From NCBI GenBank assembly GCA_949751835.1, contig CATKHK010000029.1:248001-312000 (forward strand): a DNA stretch of 64,000 nt, in the 5' to 3' direction. Shown piece by piece: positions 20,613 through 32,310 of this stretch. The number at the start of each line of letters is the position of its first letter. Within the stretch, counting starts at the first letter, position 1. A program made the translations under genes and the position numbers. The notes under the pieces were generated by a model that saw only the letters and a list, made by a program, of their open reading frames with translations, ran no database searches and was not told the DNA's origin. This DNA comes from Blepharisma japonicum. Taxonomy: Eukaryota; Ciliophora; Heterotrichea; Heterotrichida; Blepharismidae.

Positions 20613-23600
20613 ATGTCATCAACTAAATGGCCTCGTCTGTTTGCACTTTTACTCTTTATTATTGGAATAGGCATATTAGTAATAGGAATCGTAATTCCAA
20701 TCCTTGTGGACAATATGATTGATAAAGGTTTAGATTCTCTTTGAATATCACCAGACCATCATAATACTTGAGGAGAAACCCCAGGAAAAATTGGTGCCAA
20801 AGTAGTTAGAGGGTTCAAGGTTTTCAATATAACAAATTCAGATGAAATATTTCAAGGAGCGAAGCCAATGATAGTTGAATCTCCTATAGAAACTTTTCAA
20901 GAGTATTCCACTTTCATAAATTGAGACTTTCTTAACCAAAATGGAGAGCAGGTTGGGAAAGGAAAGTCAGGCACTTATATAGAATATGGAAACCAGCTTA
21001 ATCTTATACCAATTCCATCTAATGGGACACATATAGACTCCAATGCAACATTGATCGGGGTAAACCTCCCTTTATACGCTTCTTTTTATGCACTTACACA
21101 CGAGCCATTTCCATTTTATACGCAGCCAATTTTATATGATGTGGTTATAGCATTCGAAAATGACTTATATGATATGATTTTAGGGTACTCCATGTGGTAT
21201 AGATATTTTAATGATACAAAGAGTGTTGAATATTATATGCTGAATGCTGGATTTACTCAGAGTAATGTAGATGTATTGCTAACAGATCCAAATTATGGAT
21301 GAACTGGATGAAAACAGATGAAAACGTGAATTAGGGCTGCATTTGAGTATAATTCGACGCAGAAATTTACTGATGGAGCTTTTGAAATTCTAGATAACTA
21401 TTTCCAAATAAATAATTTGGAATTATTAATTGTAGAAAATTCCTTGCTTTGGGGTACAATTGAAGAAGTTCTTGATGACATGAAATCGAGGTATGGAACA
21501 AATCAAAGACAAGAACTGGCTGGTTTGCAGTGGGGGTCAGGAATGGTCACATCAAACTTGCCTCTAGAATTAGGCTCAGTTCCTCTAGATGGGGTTCCGT
21601 TTCCATCATTTTTGTCTTTGAATAAAACTTTCAGCTTTATTCCAGAAATTGGGTTTGTAAATACAAATGTAAACTTTAATTCTGTAGCAGATAAATTATT
21701 ACAGATTTCTTACACTTATCCTATGAAAAATTATTACTCCATGCTGAACCTAAACAACGTTGGATACTTTTTTGGAGCCATTGCAGCTGGGAATTATTCT
21801 CAAGTTGCCAGCAGCTTTGGAATTTCTTTACAGCAAGTTGGAGTTCTTGCAAAATACCTTGAATATATAACAAGCCTCCCAATACAATATAAAAATCAGC
21901 TTATCACAACTGATGGCTATTCAATGGAACTTTCCCGATGATCTAACAATATTCTAATAGAAAAAACAGTTTCTCTTCGAAATGATGCATTTTGGGCACC
22001 ACCTGCAAGATCTCTTTACTGCGAATATTTCAGATTAAATGTGTCTTGCTATACAATAATGAGAACAGGTGCTAACTCTACAACAGCATCAATTATTTGC
22101 GGAGATTCAACCGTCGGCTGAAATTATATTCTCACGCAGACGTGAGAAAACTTAATGATATGAATAAAAGCAGCTGTAAAACCTGCTGGCTCAGATGATT
22201 ATGAGCTGTTGCTGGCCAAAACTCAGCTTTCCTCTTCCTCTCTGAACAGGATTTTATTAGCTTGGTTTTCTGAGCAGTCTCAAATTATTTTTAATAAAAT
22301 TTCTAATCATTACCAATGTTCGACTAGTGTGTGCAGGTTTGATGACATGTTTTATTTGCAGTTTGGAAGTTCAGGCATAACAAATAACCCAACGCCAGAT
22401 TTACTGAAATGTGGAATCAAGCCAGTATTATCAATGAAAAGTTGACTGCCTGAGAGATATTCAGTTCCTATAGAGTGGACTTACTATTCTGATATTGAGC
22501 TACCAGTTCCTATTGCTAAAGGAATATTTAATTATGAAACATTTCTAAATCCTTCTACTATAAAACTATTTTATAACTCTTATTTCAAAGGAAACATCAC
22601 TGCCACAGCTATAGAATTTGATTTCCCTACCATAGAACTTGCTGATGAAATGTACAATTATTTGATCAAAATCATCCCAGGGTTTTCATTTTTTACCCCG
22701 AGACAATATAATGATTGAATTTATGGGACTTTAGACCCATTTCTTACATATGTCCAGCAGACCGATATTTATCATGGAGGTTATCCACTAGTTCTTCCTT
22801 ATTATTCCTTATGCGCTAATACAACGGATTTACCATCCTTTCCTAAGCATGAAATGCTTACTGGAAAAGGGGACACTTCAAACACTCGGACATATACAAA
22901 ATATTACGGAAGTAGTATTATGAATCAATTTGGAAGAAAATATGATGCAAATTCGTCGACTAGCTATAGCTTTGGGTATACTGATATATGGAATTCAGAC
23001 ATGCAAATTCGAGGTACAGACGGAGGCCAATTTGGGACAAGAATCAGCAAAACTGATGAATTAGTGGCGTTTATTTCTCCGATTTTGAGAGATATTTCAT
23101 TGGAATATAGATGGAAAGAAAAATATAACGGCCTAGAAGTCTATTTTTTTACATTAAACCAAAGCTTAGTCCAAACGTCTGCAACGGTTCCAGAAAATGC
23201 TAATTACAACCAATTCGAAAATGGTTACAACGGCTTTTTCAATATTTCCAGCCAATTTTCAGCTCCAGTGTTTGTAACATTTCCCCATTGTTTTGGGTGT
23301 GAGCCTGATGCCCAAAATATGATAGAATATTATTCCTTTGCTTCAAATTCTTCATTAGGACCAAGGATTTATCCATACGCAACCCATGACGCTCCTTTTG
23401 TAAAAGTAGAGCCATCCACTGGGGCTGCAGTTTCAGTCGTTTTGAACTTTGAAATACAAGTTGCTTTCTATAAGGACTATTTCTTCAAAAATATTCATGA
23501 ATCAGTCCCTGGAAAAGGCTTATATATTCCTGCTTATCAACTGATAAGAAGTTCAAATTTAAGCGACACCCAGGTTGATAAATTATTTGGAACATTGCTT

Positions 23601-23795
23601 ATGGCAAGGTACCTTAGACAATTGATATTCTACATTGGGATTACTGTTGGGGCTTGCTTTATAATTATATCAATGTTTCTGGCTGCTTATTTATATAGGA
23701 AGAAAAAGTTCGGAGGATGGAGATCTCCAAGAGAGACTATGCTTGCGCTTTCTCCAAGAGCAACTCAGCGGGCGAAAGAAGCTAACGAAGACTAA
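20613..23795 (+). CDS. Giant CD36/LIMP-2-family-like membrane protein, copy 1
   Basis: 1060 aa with twelve TGA codons read as Trp. N-terminal TM (about 9-31), then the CD36-type opening with VFNITNSDEIFQGAKP and a Tyr-rich strand. A C-terminal CD36 part from about 770 includes FNISSQFSAPVFVTFPHC, the short cytosolic tail and a TM at about 1012-1035 (IGITVGACFIIISMFLAAYL), so both ends sit in the cytosol. Ordinary CD36 proteins are about 470-520 aa; here an extra helical, Cys-containing block of about 550 residues lies in the middle. CD36 proteins bind and tunnel lipids or act as lysosomal/phagosomal receptors; a food-particle or lysosomal lipid receptor is plausible in a phagotroph. Paired in tandem with the next gene. 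Confidence 0.8.
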
Positions 23796-23868
23796 TTTAA
23801 GTTTTTATAATTGTTGATAAAATGTAAAAATAATTATTTCACTAGTTCTTGGCGAATAATTTTAAAAT

Positions 23869-26800
23869 ATGCTGAAGGATATTTGATACAAGTTTCTTAT
23901 CGCTAACTTGTTTATTGTCGGCGTATTAATTTTGGTCGGTGGTATTGTTATCCCTGTAATGCTCCAAAAACTGATAGACGATGGCCTTGACAGTTTATGA
24001 TGTAAGCCCAGCACCCACAAATCCTGGGAAGCCACGCCAGGGAAGCAAGATTTTAAAATCGTTAGAAGCTTCAAAATGTTCAATATCACCAACCCAGATG
24101 AAATAATGCAAGGGGCAAAGCCAAAACTTGTGGAGACTCCTGAATTCAGATTCCGAGAATATTCAAGACTAAATTACTGGGAATACCTAGACGAAAACGA
24201 AACATCTCTTGGTAACGAAACCTCTGGTCCCTATATAGCTTATAATTATCAGCTCATTTTAAAAGAAATTGAAAATGAAGGAACTGTGATGCCTCTTGAC
24301 ACCCCTATCACAAGTCTTAATATAGCTCAATATTTCACCTTTTATTCAATGACTCATCAAGCATTTCCGTTCTATTCTCTCCATTCCCTTTATGATGTAG
24401 TCATTGCTATGCAAAATGACTTATATGATATTATCATTGCATATGTCCTCTATGATAAATTCTACAGCAATACAGCTGCGGTAGAAGACTATTTGACAAA
24501 TGTAGCTGGGTTTAGCCAAGCAGATGCAAATGCTATTATGACTGATACTAAATATGGGTGGACTGGCTATAACCAAATGAAGCTGTGGATACAAGCTGCA
24601 TTTGATTATAACTCAACAAAGACACTGAGTGATGGAGCTTTTGAAACTCTTGATAACTATTTCCAAATTCAAAATCTAGGTAATCTAGTTGTCACTGAAG
24701 GAATTCTTTGGCAGAATATTACTGTAGTCTTAGAAGACATGGAAAGAATTTATGGCACAAGTGATCGAGTTGCTGTAGGTAACCTCCAATGGGCTACTGC
24801 TGCAGTCACAAATAATCCACCTTTAGGAGTTCAAAAAATCCCACCTACACCGACTTATAACTTCTCTTCTTTTCTTACTATTAACCAAACCTTTACTTTC
24901 CCTCCTGAAATGCCTATTTTTATAGCTGCAGCTAAGCTGAAAGAGGCTGATTATTCTCAGATTGCAAACACTTTATTGGAAGTCAGTCACACAATTCCTA
25001 AAACTAACTATATGTCACTAGTCAGCTTAAGCAATTTGATTACCTTTTTTACAGATATCGCAGGAGGCAACTTACAAGATCTTAATGAAAGATTTAACCT
25101 GACAACTTATAATCAGGGCTATAACTTGGCAGCCTACTTACAGTACATGGCTACGTTAAAAATTACCTATGAAGGAACTACAACAAATTATGACGGTTAT
25201 TCATTATGGATTTCACGATTAGTAACCAAAGCGATACAGACTGGCATAAATAACTTGAAAAATGATGTATATTGGGCACTTCCAGCAAAACTTCTTTTTT
25301 GTAAGTATAAGGAATTTTCTACAAGCTGCAAATCAGTTATAGGCAATGGTTTGGACCCACAACAATATGCAACTCAGATCGATGCTATTTGTGCGGATCC
25401 AGACATTGGGTGGGATATAAACACTCCTTCAAGTTGGATAAATTTAGAAATCTGGGCAAAAGCAGCTTTGAAGCACAAGCCTTCTTATGATTACAATATA
25501 ATTTTGAATAAAAACATCATAAATGCTGCAACATTAGATACCATTCTTGCTAATAACTTTGAAGTCCCTATTACGACATATATGCAAAGTATTTCCCAAA
25601 AGTATGGCTGCGCCAAAGCAATTTGTACATTTGATGAGCTTTTATATAAGCAATGGGGAAGCTCAGTACTAACAAATAATTTGATGGAAGCTCTTACTAC
25701 TTGTGGGGTTTCATCATCAATGACTTTCCAAAGCTGGCTTCCTTCTCGCTATTTAACACCAATTGAATGGGCTTATTTCTCAGAAACTCCTATTCCAGCG
25801 GCCATGGTAGGAAATTTCCTCAATTACAATGCATTTTTAAATCCAACTCCCCTAAAGCTCTTCTTAAACTACTATTTTCAAGGGAATACTGCATTAATCA
25901 CAAAGACCTTCGGAATTCCTTCATCCCTTATAGATCCTATGTACAACTACTTATTAAAGCTCCTTCCAGGATATGGACTTTTTGCAACTAGGACTTATCA
26001 GCAGTGGATCTATGGGGTGCCAGATACCTTTTTAGCATTTGTGAAATCTATAGATGTATATAATGGAGGATACCCATTAGTCCCAGTTATTTATCCTTTG
26101 AAGTCTTTTGCAAATGAAACACAGACGAGCCCAAAGCATGTGGTTTATTCAGGAAAAACAAGCACTAAGCATACAAAAGCATATTATAAGTATTTTGGAC
26201 ATCGCACCATGGATATGTACTCAGCCAAATACAGTGATTGGTCTCCTTATCAAGCTGTTTATGCATATAGCCAAGTATGGGGAGAAGAAATAGAAATAGA
26301 AGGCGGAGATGGAGGAAATTATGGAACACATGTTCATAAGGATGACAGAATACCCGTATTTATTAGCTCAATTCTCAGGTATGGAATTCTAACATACAAG
26401 TTTTCTGATACTTACAATGGCTTAGATGTGTACTTTTTCCATGTCGACCCTGACGAATTAAAAACATCAGCAACAGTCCCAGCTAATGCTAAGTATTTTC
26501 AGCTTCCTAACGGATTTGATGGCTTTTTCAATATTAGTGCTCAATCAGGGGCTCCTTGCTTTGTATCATTCCCTCACTGTCTTTATTGTGAAGCAGATGC
26601 CCAAAACATGGTTGAATATTATGAGTGGACTCCAGAAGCTCCTTTATCAAAGCGAATATATCCATATGAAACTCATGATATGCCGTGGGCAAAAATAGAG
26701 CCATACACAGGCACTGGTGTAAGTGTAGTATTGAACTTTGAAATCAGTGGCGGAATATATAGAGACTATTTCTATAGAAATCTTCATGAGCCAGTTCCTG

Positions 26801-27063
26801 GAAAAGGACTTTATTTCCCATACTATCAACTTTTACGTTCCTCTAACCTCACAGATAGTCAAGTTGATAAGTTATTCGGGTCGTTCATTTTGGCTCAACA
26901 GATGAAAAGTTTAATGTTTTATGTAGGCGTTACGTTGGGAGCATGTATGATTCTAATTTCTATGTTCAATTTCGCTTATGTGTATAGAAAACAGAAATTT
27001 GGAGGATGGAAGTCTCCAAGATTTAGTGCATCACCACCAGGGTCACCAAAAGCAACAGATTAA
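23869..27063 (+). CDS. Giant CD36/LIMP-2-family-like membrane protein, copy 2
   Basis: 1064 aa, tandem paralogue of the preceding gene with matching topology and length; its ATG is 73 bp past the upstream stop. The start includes MLKDIW (TGA) and a TM at about 10-32, giving the same N-terminus as copy 1; an internal Met at 24076 would remove the TM and is unlikely. Conserved blocks include VFNITN-like MFNITNPDEIMQGAKP, FNISAQSGAPCFVSFPHC and the C-terminal TM followed by FGGWKSPR. Only two TGA codons are used, both in the first 45 codons; about twenty other Trp are TGG. The middle block again contains two similar units (see findings). Function as for copy 1. Confidence 0.82.
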
Positions 27064-27708
27064 TATAACTACTTTACCTGAAAATAATAAATTATATGTG
27101 TATTATTTTTTTAAAGATGACATTATAATTTTAATAGATTGAACAATAATTTTAAGGCAAGAGACTATGATCAAATTTAAATAGACAGCATAGCTTTGAC
27201 CAACAAAATAATAAGGTTAAATAAAATTCTAAACGAGAGAAGCAAATTCTTAAAAATATCAAAAACATTGTGCAATTAAGATGCAAAGGATGAAAAACTA
27301 GAATTGATTTAAAATTATGGAAATTGAAATTCAGTCGACAAAATCTGCAAAAACTAAATTACGAAATCAAATAGTTTGCAATAATTAAAGAATTGGAAAT
27401 AGCCTGTCATCAAAGCATTAAAAACAATTAGATTTATCTGAAAATCGTAAAAGAAAAGAGCCTTGATTCTGTTATAGACCAAAAAGTGCAAAAGATAAAT
27501 AGATGCATGAATTATTTTTGGGAACATCTCGATACTCCACGTGGTTTTATCCAAAGTAATAAATGAAAAATATGCAATTATCAAATACACTGCAAAACCA
27601 TTGTAAATCCTAACATCTCTTTTGTCAAAATTTTATTACCAATTTCTTTTATCTAATCGCAAGTCCTTTTAAATAATAAGAATGCAAATTATCTAGTAAA
27701 ATAAAAAC
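27064..27708. other. Convergent AT-rich spacer
   Basis: Between the CD36-like pair and the minus-strand Alba gene. No open frame with an ATG and coding-like composition on either strand; no RNA recognised. Confidence 0.5.
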
Positions 27709-28032
27709 TTATTTAGGAGTCTCCTTAGAATTAGCGAACTCATTATAAGCTTTATCAAATCCAGCAGAACGAGTTAAAACAATGACTACTTTGTTCCTGC
27801 GTCTATCAATATTTTTGCGGTCTGGCTCGGTGACTGAAAGTGTCTCGAATTTTTCCAAGTCTGCATAGCCAAGTGAACAAAGCATTTCTGCAGCCCTCAC
27901 TGTATTAGCGCTGGCATCGCCCAGGCCTTGAAGCTCTACATGACCGTGCTCTTTGAGAATTTCTTTTGCATGAGCCACAAAAGCTGGATAAGCTCTGCGA
28001 AGGCTGACTTTAATGACAGTGCTGTTTTCCAT
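27709..28032 (-). CDS. Alba-domain nucleic-acid-binding protein
   Basis: 107 aa from ATG at 28032 to TAA. Fits a single Alba domain: first strand TVIKVSLRR, central VELQGLGDASANTVRAAEML (the G-x-G/A-I-x-x-V-x-x-A-E block), then a basic beta-hairpin (PDRKNIDRRRNKVVIVLTR). Eukaryotic Alba proteins act in RNase P/MRP (Pop6/7, Rpp20/25) or as mRNA-binding regulators; length and lack of an RGG tail fit either the Rpp25/20 or the short Alba class. There is no in-frame upstream ATG before a stop. Confidence 0.88.
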   Translation of the reverse strand: MENSTVIKVSLRRAYPAFVAHAKEILKEHGHVELQGLGDASANTVRAAEMLCSLGYADLEKFETLSVTEPDRKNIDRRRNKVVIVLTRSAGFDKAYNEFANSKETPK

Positions 28033-28279
28033 ACCAGAGAAAAGCGAAATTATACCATGACATATTTTTGGGAAGTCCAAGATTTTACTATTAAATTGAA
28101 ATTTTGCTTATTTGTATTACTTATAGCATAGATTTTCATTTGAAAAAGCATCAGCATAAATAATAAAATTTTTCTTAAACTAGAATTCATATATACCTTC
28201 AAATTATTTTCATATACATGTTATTAATAAGTATGCAAAAAGCGAAAATCTTAAATTAACCATTTCGGTATTTTAAGAA

Positions 28280-30076
28280 TTATTTAGAATCTAAAAATCT
28301 TTGCAATTTCTCTGTTACTTCTTGATCAGCTATATCGATTGGTGGAATGCAAATGATTTTCCATTCTTTTTCGTTTTGAAAAATAATCTTAGGATCCCCA
28401 TATCGCTTCAGGAATTTTGTAGGAAGTGTGTAATCATAGATATGATTAATTTGTATTAATTTCTTTGTTTGGGGTATTACAAAATCAAAATAACGATAGT
28501 GAAAATAATTTTTTTGAAAATCTATATTTTTTAAAAGTAAATAGTCGTTTACTATATCATGAATATGAGTTCAATTAGTCATTGATTTTTCTTTATCTCT
28601 GCTCGCTTTTCATGACTGTTCAAGTACTTCATAAAAACTTTGAATTTTTTGATGATATTCTTCGTAATAAGGAGTACCAGATAGATTAAAATCAATCGCA
28701 TAAAGATAATTGAAGGTTAAATCATTTTTAAAAGATAGGGAGACTTCATCAATGAATTTTCTCCAAAAATTGTCGGAGAGATCTTTCGTGATAGAAAAAA
28801 AAGTTGCAATTTTTACTTTGTGTATAATTTGCAACTCCGAATAGCTATCGCAGCAGATAGTTTTAAGTTTTTCTAAGAGTTCTGTGTCATAATTTTCTAA
28901 AAGGTTCCATAAAGTATTCATAAGAATGACTGCTCTTTCAGCTTTTTCATTTACTTCTAACATTAAAAATGCTTCTCCTTGTATATACTCTTTAATAGCT
29001 TCATTCAGCCTCTCATCGACATAAAATGGTTTCCATGCTAAAGACTTAAACACATTTCTGAAATCTTTCAATTTTAATCTATTAAGCCTTATAAGCAGAT
29101 TCTCATAATATAATTTTTGGACTGAATTTCTTTGGACATCATCTTCAAAATTAATATTACAAGCAGTATTAAAAGATTTCACAAAATCTTGGTCTCCAAA
29201 ATTATCAATGTTTGCTGGAAGACTTTTAGACCAGCTCATGATTAAATTTTTACTTGCTTTGTTTATTGAATTTAATGCATGTAAGCATTCATTGGTGAGT
29301 TCAGAGCTGAGCCCTCCATTTTCAATTCGAAGTAAAACAATTTTTTCTATTTCTTCAAAGAGATCCTCGCCTGATTTTATTTCAAAGGAAACTGCTTTGT
29401 CTAAGCAAGAATAGGAAAGAGAAAATGTGCTGAGTAACGTTGATAAATATTTGTCTTGCAAAGTCTCTAAATCATCTATTGAGATCAATTTTGCTAATGA
29501 TTGATAAATAGATTTGTATTTAATAGCATCCTGAGGTTTTTGCACAAGATTTGTAATTGCATACATTTTATAAACAGCTCTTGCAGGCTTGGGAGTTTTT
29601 TTTAAATACTCCAAATATTCATTTTCAAAATTCGGATTAGCTGAAATAAAAGCGTATTTATGCATCTTCATGATATCATTAAGACAGCTATTAATATATT
29701 GGTTATCAGTGCCATAATTCTTCAAAGTTTCAACGACTCCTTCTTCAAAGTTTTTGATTACATCAATTGGTATATCTTTACTAAATAGACGCATTATTGC
29801 TTTGCTTATGAAAAATGCGTCTTCTTCACTAATATTTTTGAATATTTCCTTATCGAGATTTTTAAGAGTTTTGCTGAAATCAACTTTATTTAGGAGCTTT
29901 TTATCACAGTATCTTATCAAATCAGGAAGAGTGAGAGATGGCTGATCGATTTTTCACGATTTGTTTAGGGGAGAGGAAGTTGTGGAATAAAATCTGGATG
30001 AAAATCTTATGGTGCTTGTATTTTTGCTCACGAAGAGTAATTGGCTAATTGCTCTTTTGAGTGAAAATAAAAGCAT
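28280..30076 (-). CDS. Mitochondrial RAP-domain-type RNA-binding protein
   Basis: 598 aa from ATG at 30076; three TGA codons are Trp. The N-terminus (MLLFSLKRAISQLLFVSKN then RFSSRFYSTTSS) is a strong mitochondrial presequence: basic, Ser/Thr-rich, no acidic residues. The body is all-helical repeats like the octotricopeptide/FAST-kinase type. The last 70 residues (DFVIPQTKKLIQINHIYDY to KEWKIICIPP) follow the RAP-domain pattern, a small restriction-endonuclease-like fold ending in a W-x-V/I-x-x-I-P motif. Such proteins process or stabilise organellar transcripts and rRNA. The presequence is lost unless the true ATG is used. Confidence 0.72.
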
Positions 30077-30109
30077 ATGAAAAATTATTATAATATTGGA
30101 AGGATATAT

Positions 30110-30165
30110 AATTAAACTAATTTATTAGCGTAATGCATAATTAAACTAATTTATTAACGTAATGC
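30110..30165. repeat. 29-bp tandem duplication
   Basis: Two adjacent copies of a unit starting AATTAAACTAATTTATTA, differing at one clear position (GCG versus ACG), in the spacer between the starts of the RAP-type gene and the 3' end of the next minus-strand gene. The near identity points to a recent slippage-type duplication. Confidence 0.8.
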
Positions 30166-30202
30166 AAAAATAGAATTTGAACAATAAAGTGCATTAATTA
30201 AA

Positions 30203-31030
30203 CTATAAAGTTTCAACAATATCATTTCTTAGTTTTCTAAGTGATTCTTTTCTTTTATCTTCAAGATGGTTTTCCATATCACTTATTTCATTCATCATTT
30301 CATAATCAAGATGAGTTGTATCTTCACCTCTACTATGTTTCTCTTCAACAAGTTTTCTATATTTTTCTTTAATTTTCTGTATATTAACCAGCTTTTCTGT
30401 AATATGAACTTCCAAAATTTTTTCCAATTCAAGTTCCAACTCTTGAGGAGTCTTTTTTTGAGAAATTCCTCCAGATATATCACTTTCTTTATTTTTTCTG
30501 GTTGATGTTTTGCTAAGCTCTATTAATTCATGAAACTGTTTTTTATATAATGGCGTTGGCGACGTGCTTAAATTTCTCGTTTTTCTTACTTGCACTCTGT
30601 TTATCAAGCTATCATTTTGGCCTTTTAAATTTAATTGGACTTGCCGAGAAGCATTGTGAGATACAAATTCGTGCTCTTTTACAGTCCTTTCAGCAGCTCT
30701 TTGTGATAATAATTGCCCGGAATTTTGAATTTTTGGTGGCTTTGGGGCAAGAATGGCATCTTGATTTAGTAATAAATTGTTCATTCTTACTTGATAGTCT
30801 CGATATTTGCCATTTCTCATAGCTTCATAGTATTCAATAGCTTGCTAAATAAAATATACGGAATACATTTCGAGCAGAGTCCTTAAGATCTCAATTGTCC
30901 CATTTTCATGTATTTGAATTTCAAGTTTAGATAAATTTACTTCAAAATCATCAGGTAAAGGTTTAATAGAAGGGCAAAATTTTGATCTTCCTGATCTCTT
31001 AATTTCTTGTTTTCCTTTAATTTTTGACAT
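30203..31030 (-). CDS. Coiled-coil protein of unknown function
   Basis: 270 aa in two exons (30860-31030 and 30203-30844) around a 15-nt intron; stop TAG. The N-terminal 90 residues appear folded (FEVNLSKLEIQIHENGTIE, then LLEMYSQAIEYYEAMR across the splice site), the centre is basic and Ser-rich, and the last 100 residues form a charged coiled coil (ELELELEKILEVHITEK onward). No TM or catalytic motif. I do not recognise the family; the layout is that of a centriolar or ciliary adaptor (inference only). Confidence 0.75.
30845..30859 (-). other. 15-nt spliceosomal intron
   Basis: Minus strand reads GTATATTTTATTTAG on a codon boundary. It ends the first exon frame with TAG if retained; removal joins two open frames of the coiled-coil gene. 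Confidence 0.88.
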
Positions 31031-32310
31031 TTTGGGAATTATAAATATGAAACTGGAGGATTTATATTACAATCTTTCCATATATAAAAACTAAGGGATT
31101 TACCTCTATCCATGAAAATAGTAGGCCCTCAGAACCAACCAGACGAAATCCTAAAAGTATAATAATTTTATTTCACAATAAATTTGGGGTAGATTATGAC
31201 TATATGAAAGAGTTTAATACCATGAATCTACCTACAAAAAAGAATGAAATCGTTTTAATTGTGAATTTGCATAATAGACTAACAGCTTCTCCATCATTCT
31301 AATTAATAATAGCCATTTTAATTGTGGCAGAATTGAAAGTAGATTGAAATAGAGTAATTTATATACAAATCCTCATCGTAAATCAAAAAGATTATCGAAA
31401 ATATGTGGAGAGATTTAATTATTTCATCAGCTATCATTTAGATCTATTGCATTATGAAAGAATTCATCAAGGAGGCTATCTCTCAACATCTGTAGACCCT
31501 TCTGTCACCTCGTAGTGCCAGCCTTCTGAGGAAAATTTATTCTAAAAGATATCGAAGAAAAAATGAAAAAAACCCTATTATATGCATAAAGGAAGATGCT
31601 AAATTATATAAGAGATACTCTTAAAATTCAGTAAGCGTCCAGAGCCCTAAATTCCATTAAACTGAAAATAAAGATGAAACACTTGCAAATTAAAAAATTA
31701 ATTAATAATTAATATAGAGGACAATTGAATATGAAAAGGATAAAGTATAATGGATTTTGCATATAGAAAGATGCTGCAAATATAGAAATGAAAGGGTACA
31801 ATCAATTATTGGTCTTATGCATTAATGTGGGTTGATGACAGTACTGATTTGACTCTAGAATATGAGGTTTTAATTCCCGAAATAACGATTTGCCCAGAGA
31901 CTAGTAGCAAGAAATCTTAGGTGCTTTGTAATTAATTTACTAGGGTAATAAAAAGCATTTAGCGTGAAAAATAATTCACGTTTAAAATTTGAAATTCTTG
32001 AAAATTCGCTCTGTACTTATTTAGACAATAGCCAATAGCAATTATATATACTTTTATTTGTAATTTCAAATAACTAATTGCACTTAATATAAAGCTAATA
32101 TAAATCAAATCCTTTGTTAATGAATCAAAATTCGTTAATTCCCAATTTTCTTCTAAACTTTAAAATTATTAAAATAATTTCTTTAACATGATTTATAATT
32201 TAAATCCATCTCTAAAGCTTAAATAATTTAAAATTTATCAAAAATCAGCCTGAAATTATCGCATCTGCTAGTCTTCTCACACCACCATTTATCATAATTT
32301 TTGACCGCAA
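31031..32310. other. Longest gene-free stretch, containing a decayed coding relic
   Basis: 1.28 kb between divergent genes. 31081-31920 carries coding-like sequence listed separately as a possible pseudogene; the final 390 bp are ordinary AT-rich promoter-like sequence before RACK1. Confidence 0.5.
31081..31920 (+). pseudogene. Possible decayed protein gene
   Basis: One plus-strand frame reads like protein for long stretches but is interrupted by about ten TAA/TAG codons. 31081-31299 is open, TAA at 31300, then 31303-31512 is open and contains QKDYRKYVERFNYFISYHL and GGYLSTSVDP. After a stop-rich part, 31786-31917 is again open with MWVDDSTDLTLEYEVLIP. Base composition in these islands is less AT-rich than spacer DNA. 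No ATG-led frame or 15-nt intron set repairs it. The product is not recognised. It could be a relic, or chance in part. Confidence 0.4.

Noticed and set aside
24076-27063. Start of CD36-like copy 2 at the internal Met
   Set aside because: It would lose the N-terminal TM conserved with copy 1; ATG at 23869 followed by two TGA-Trp restores it.
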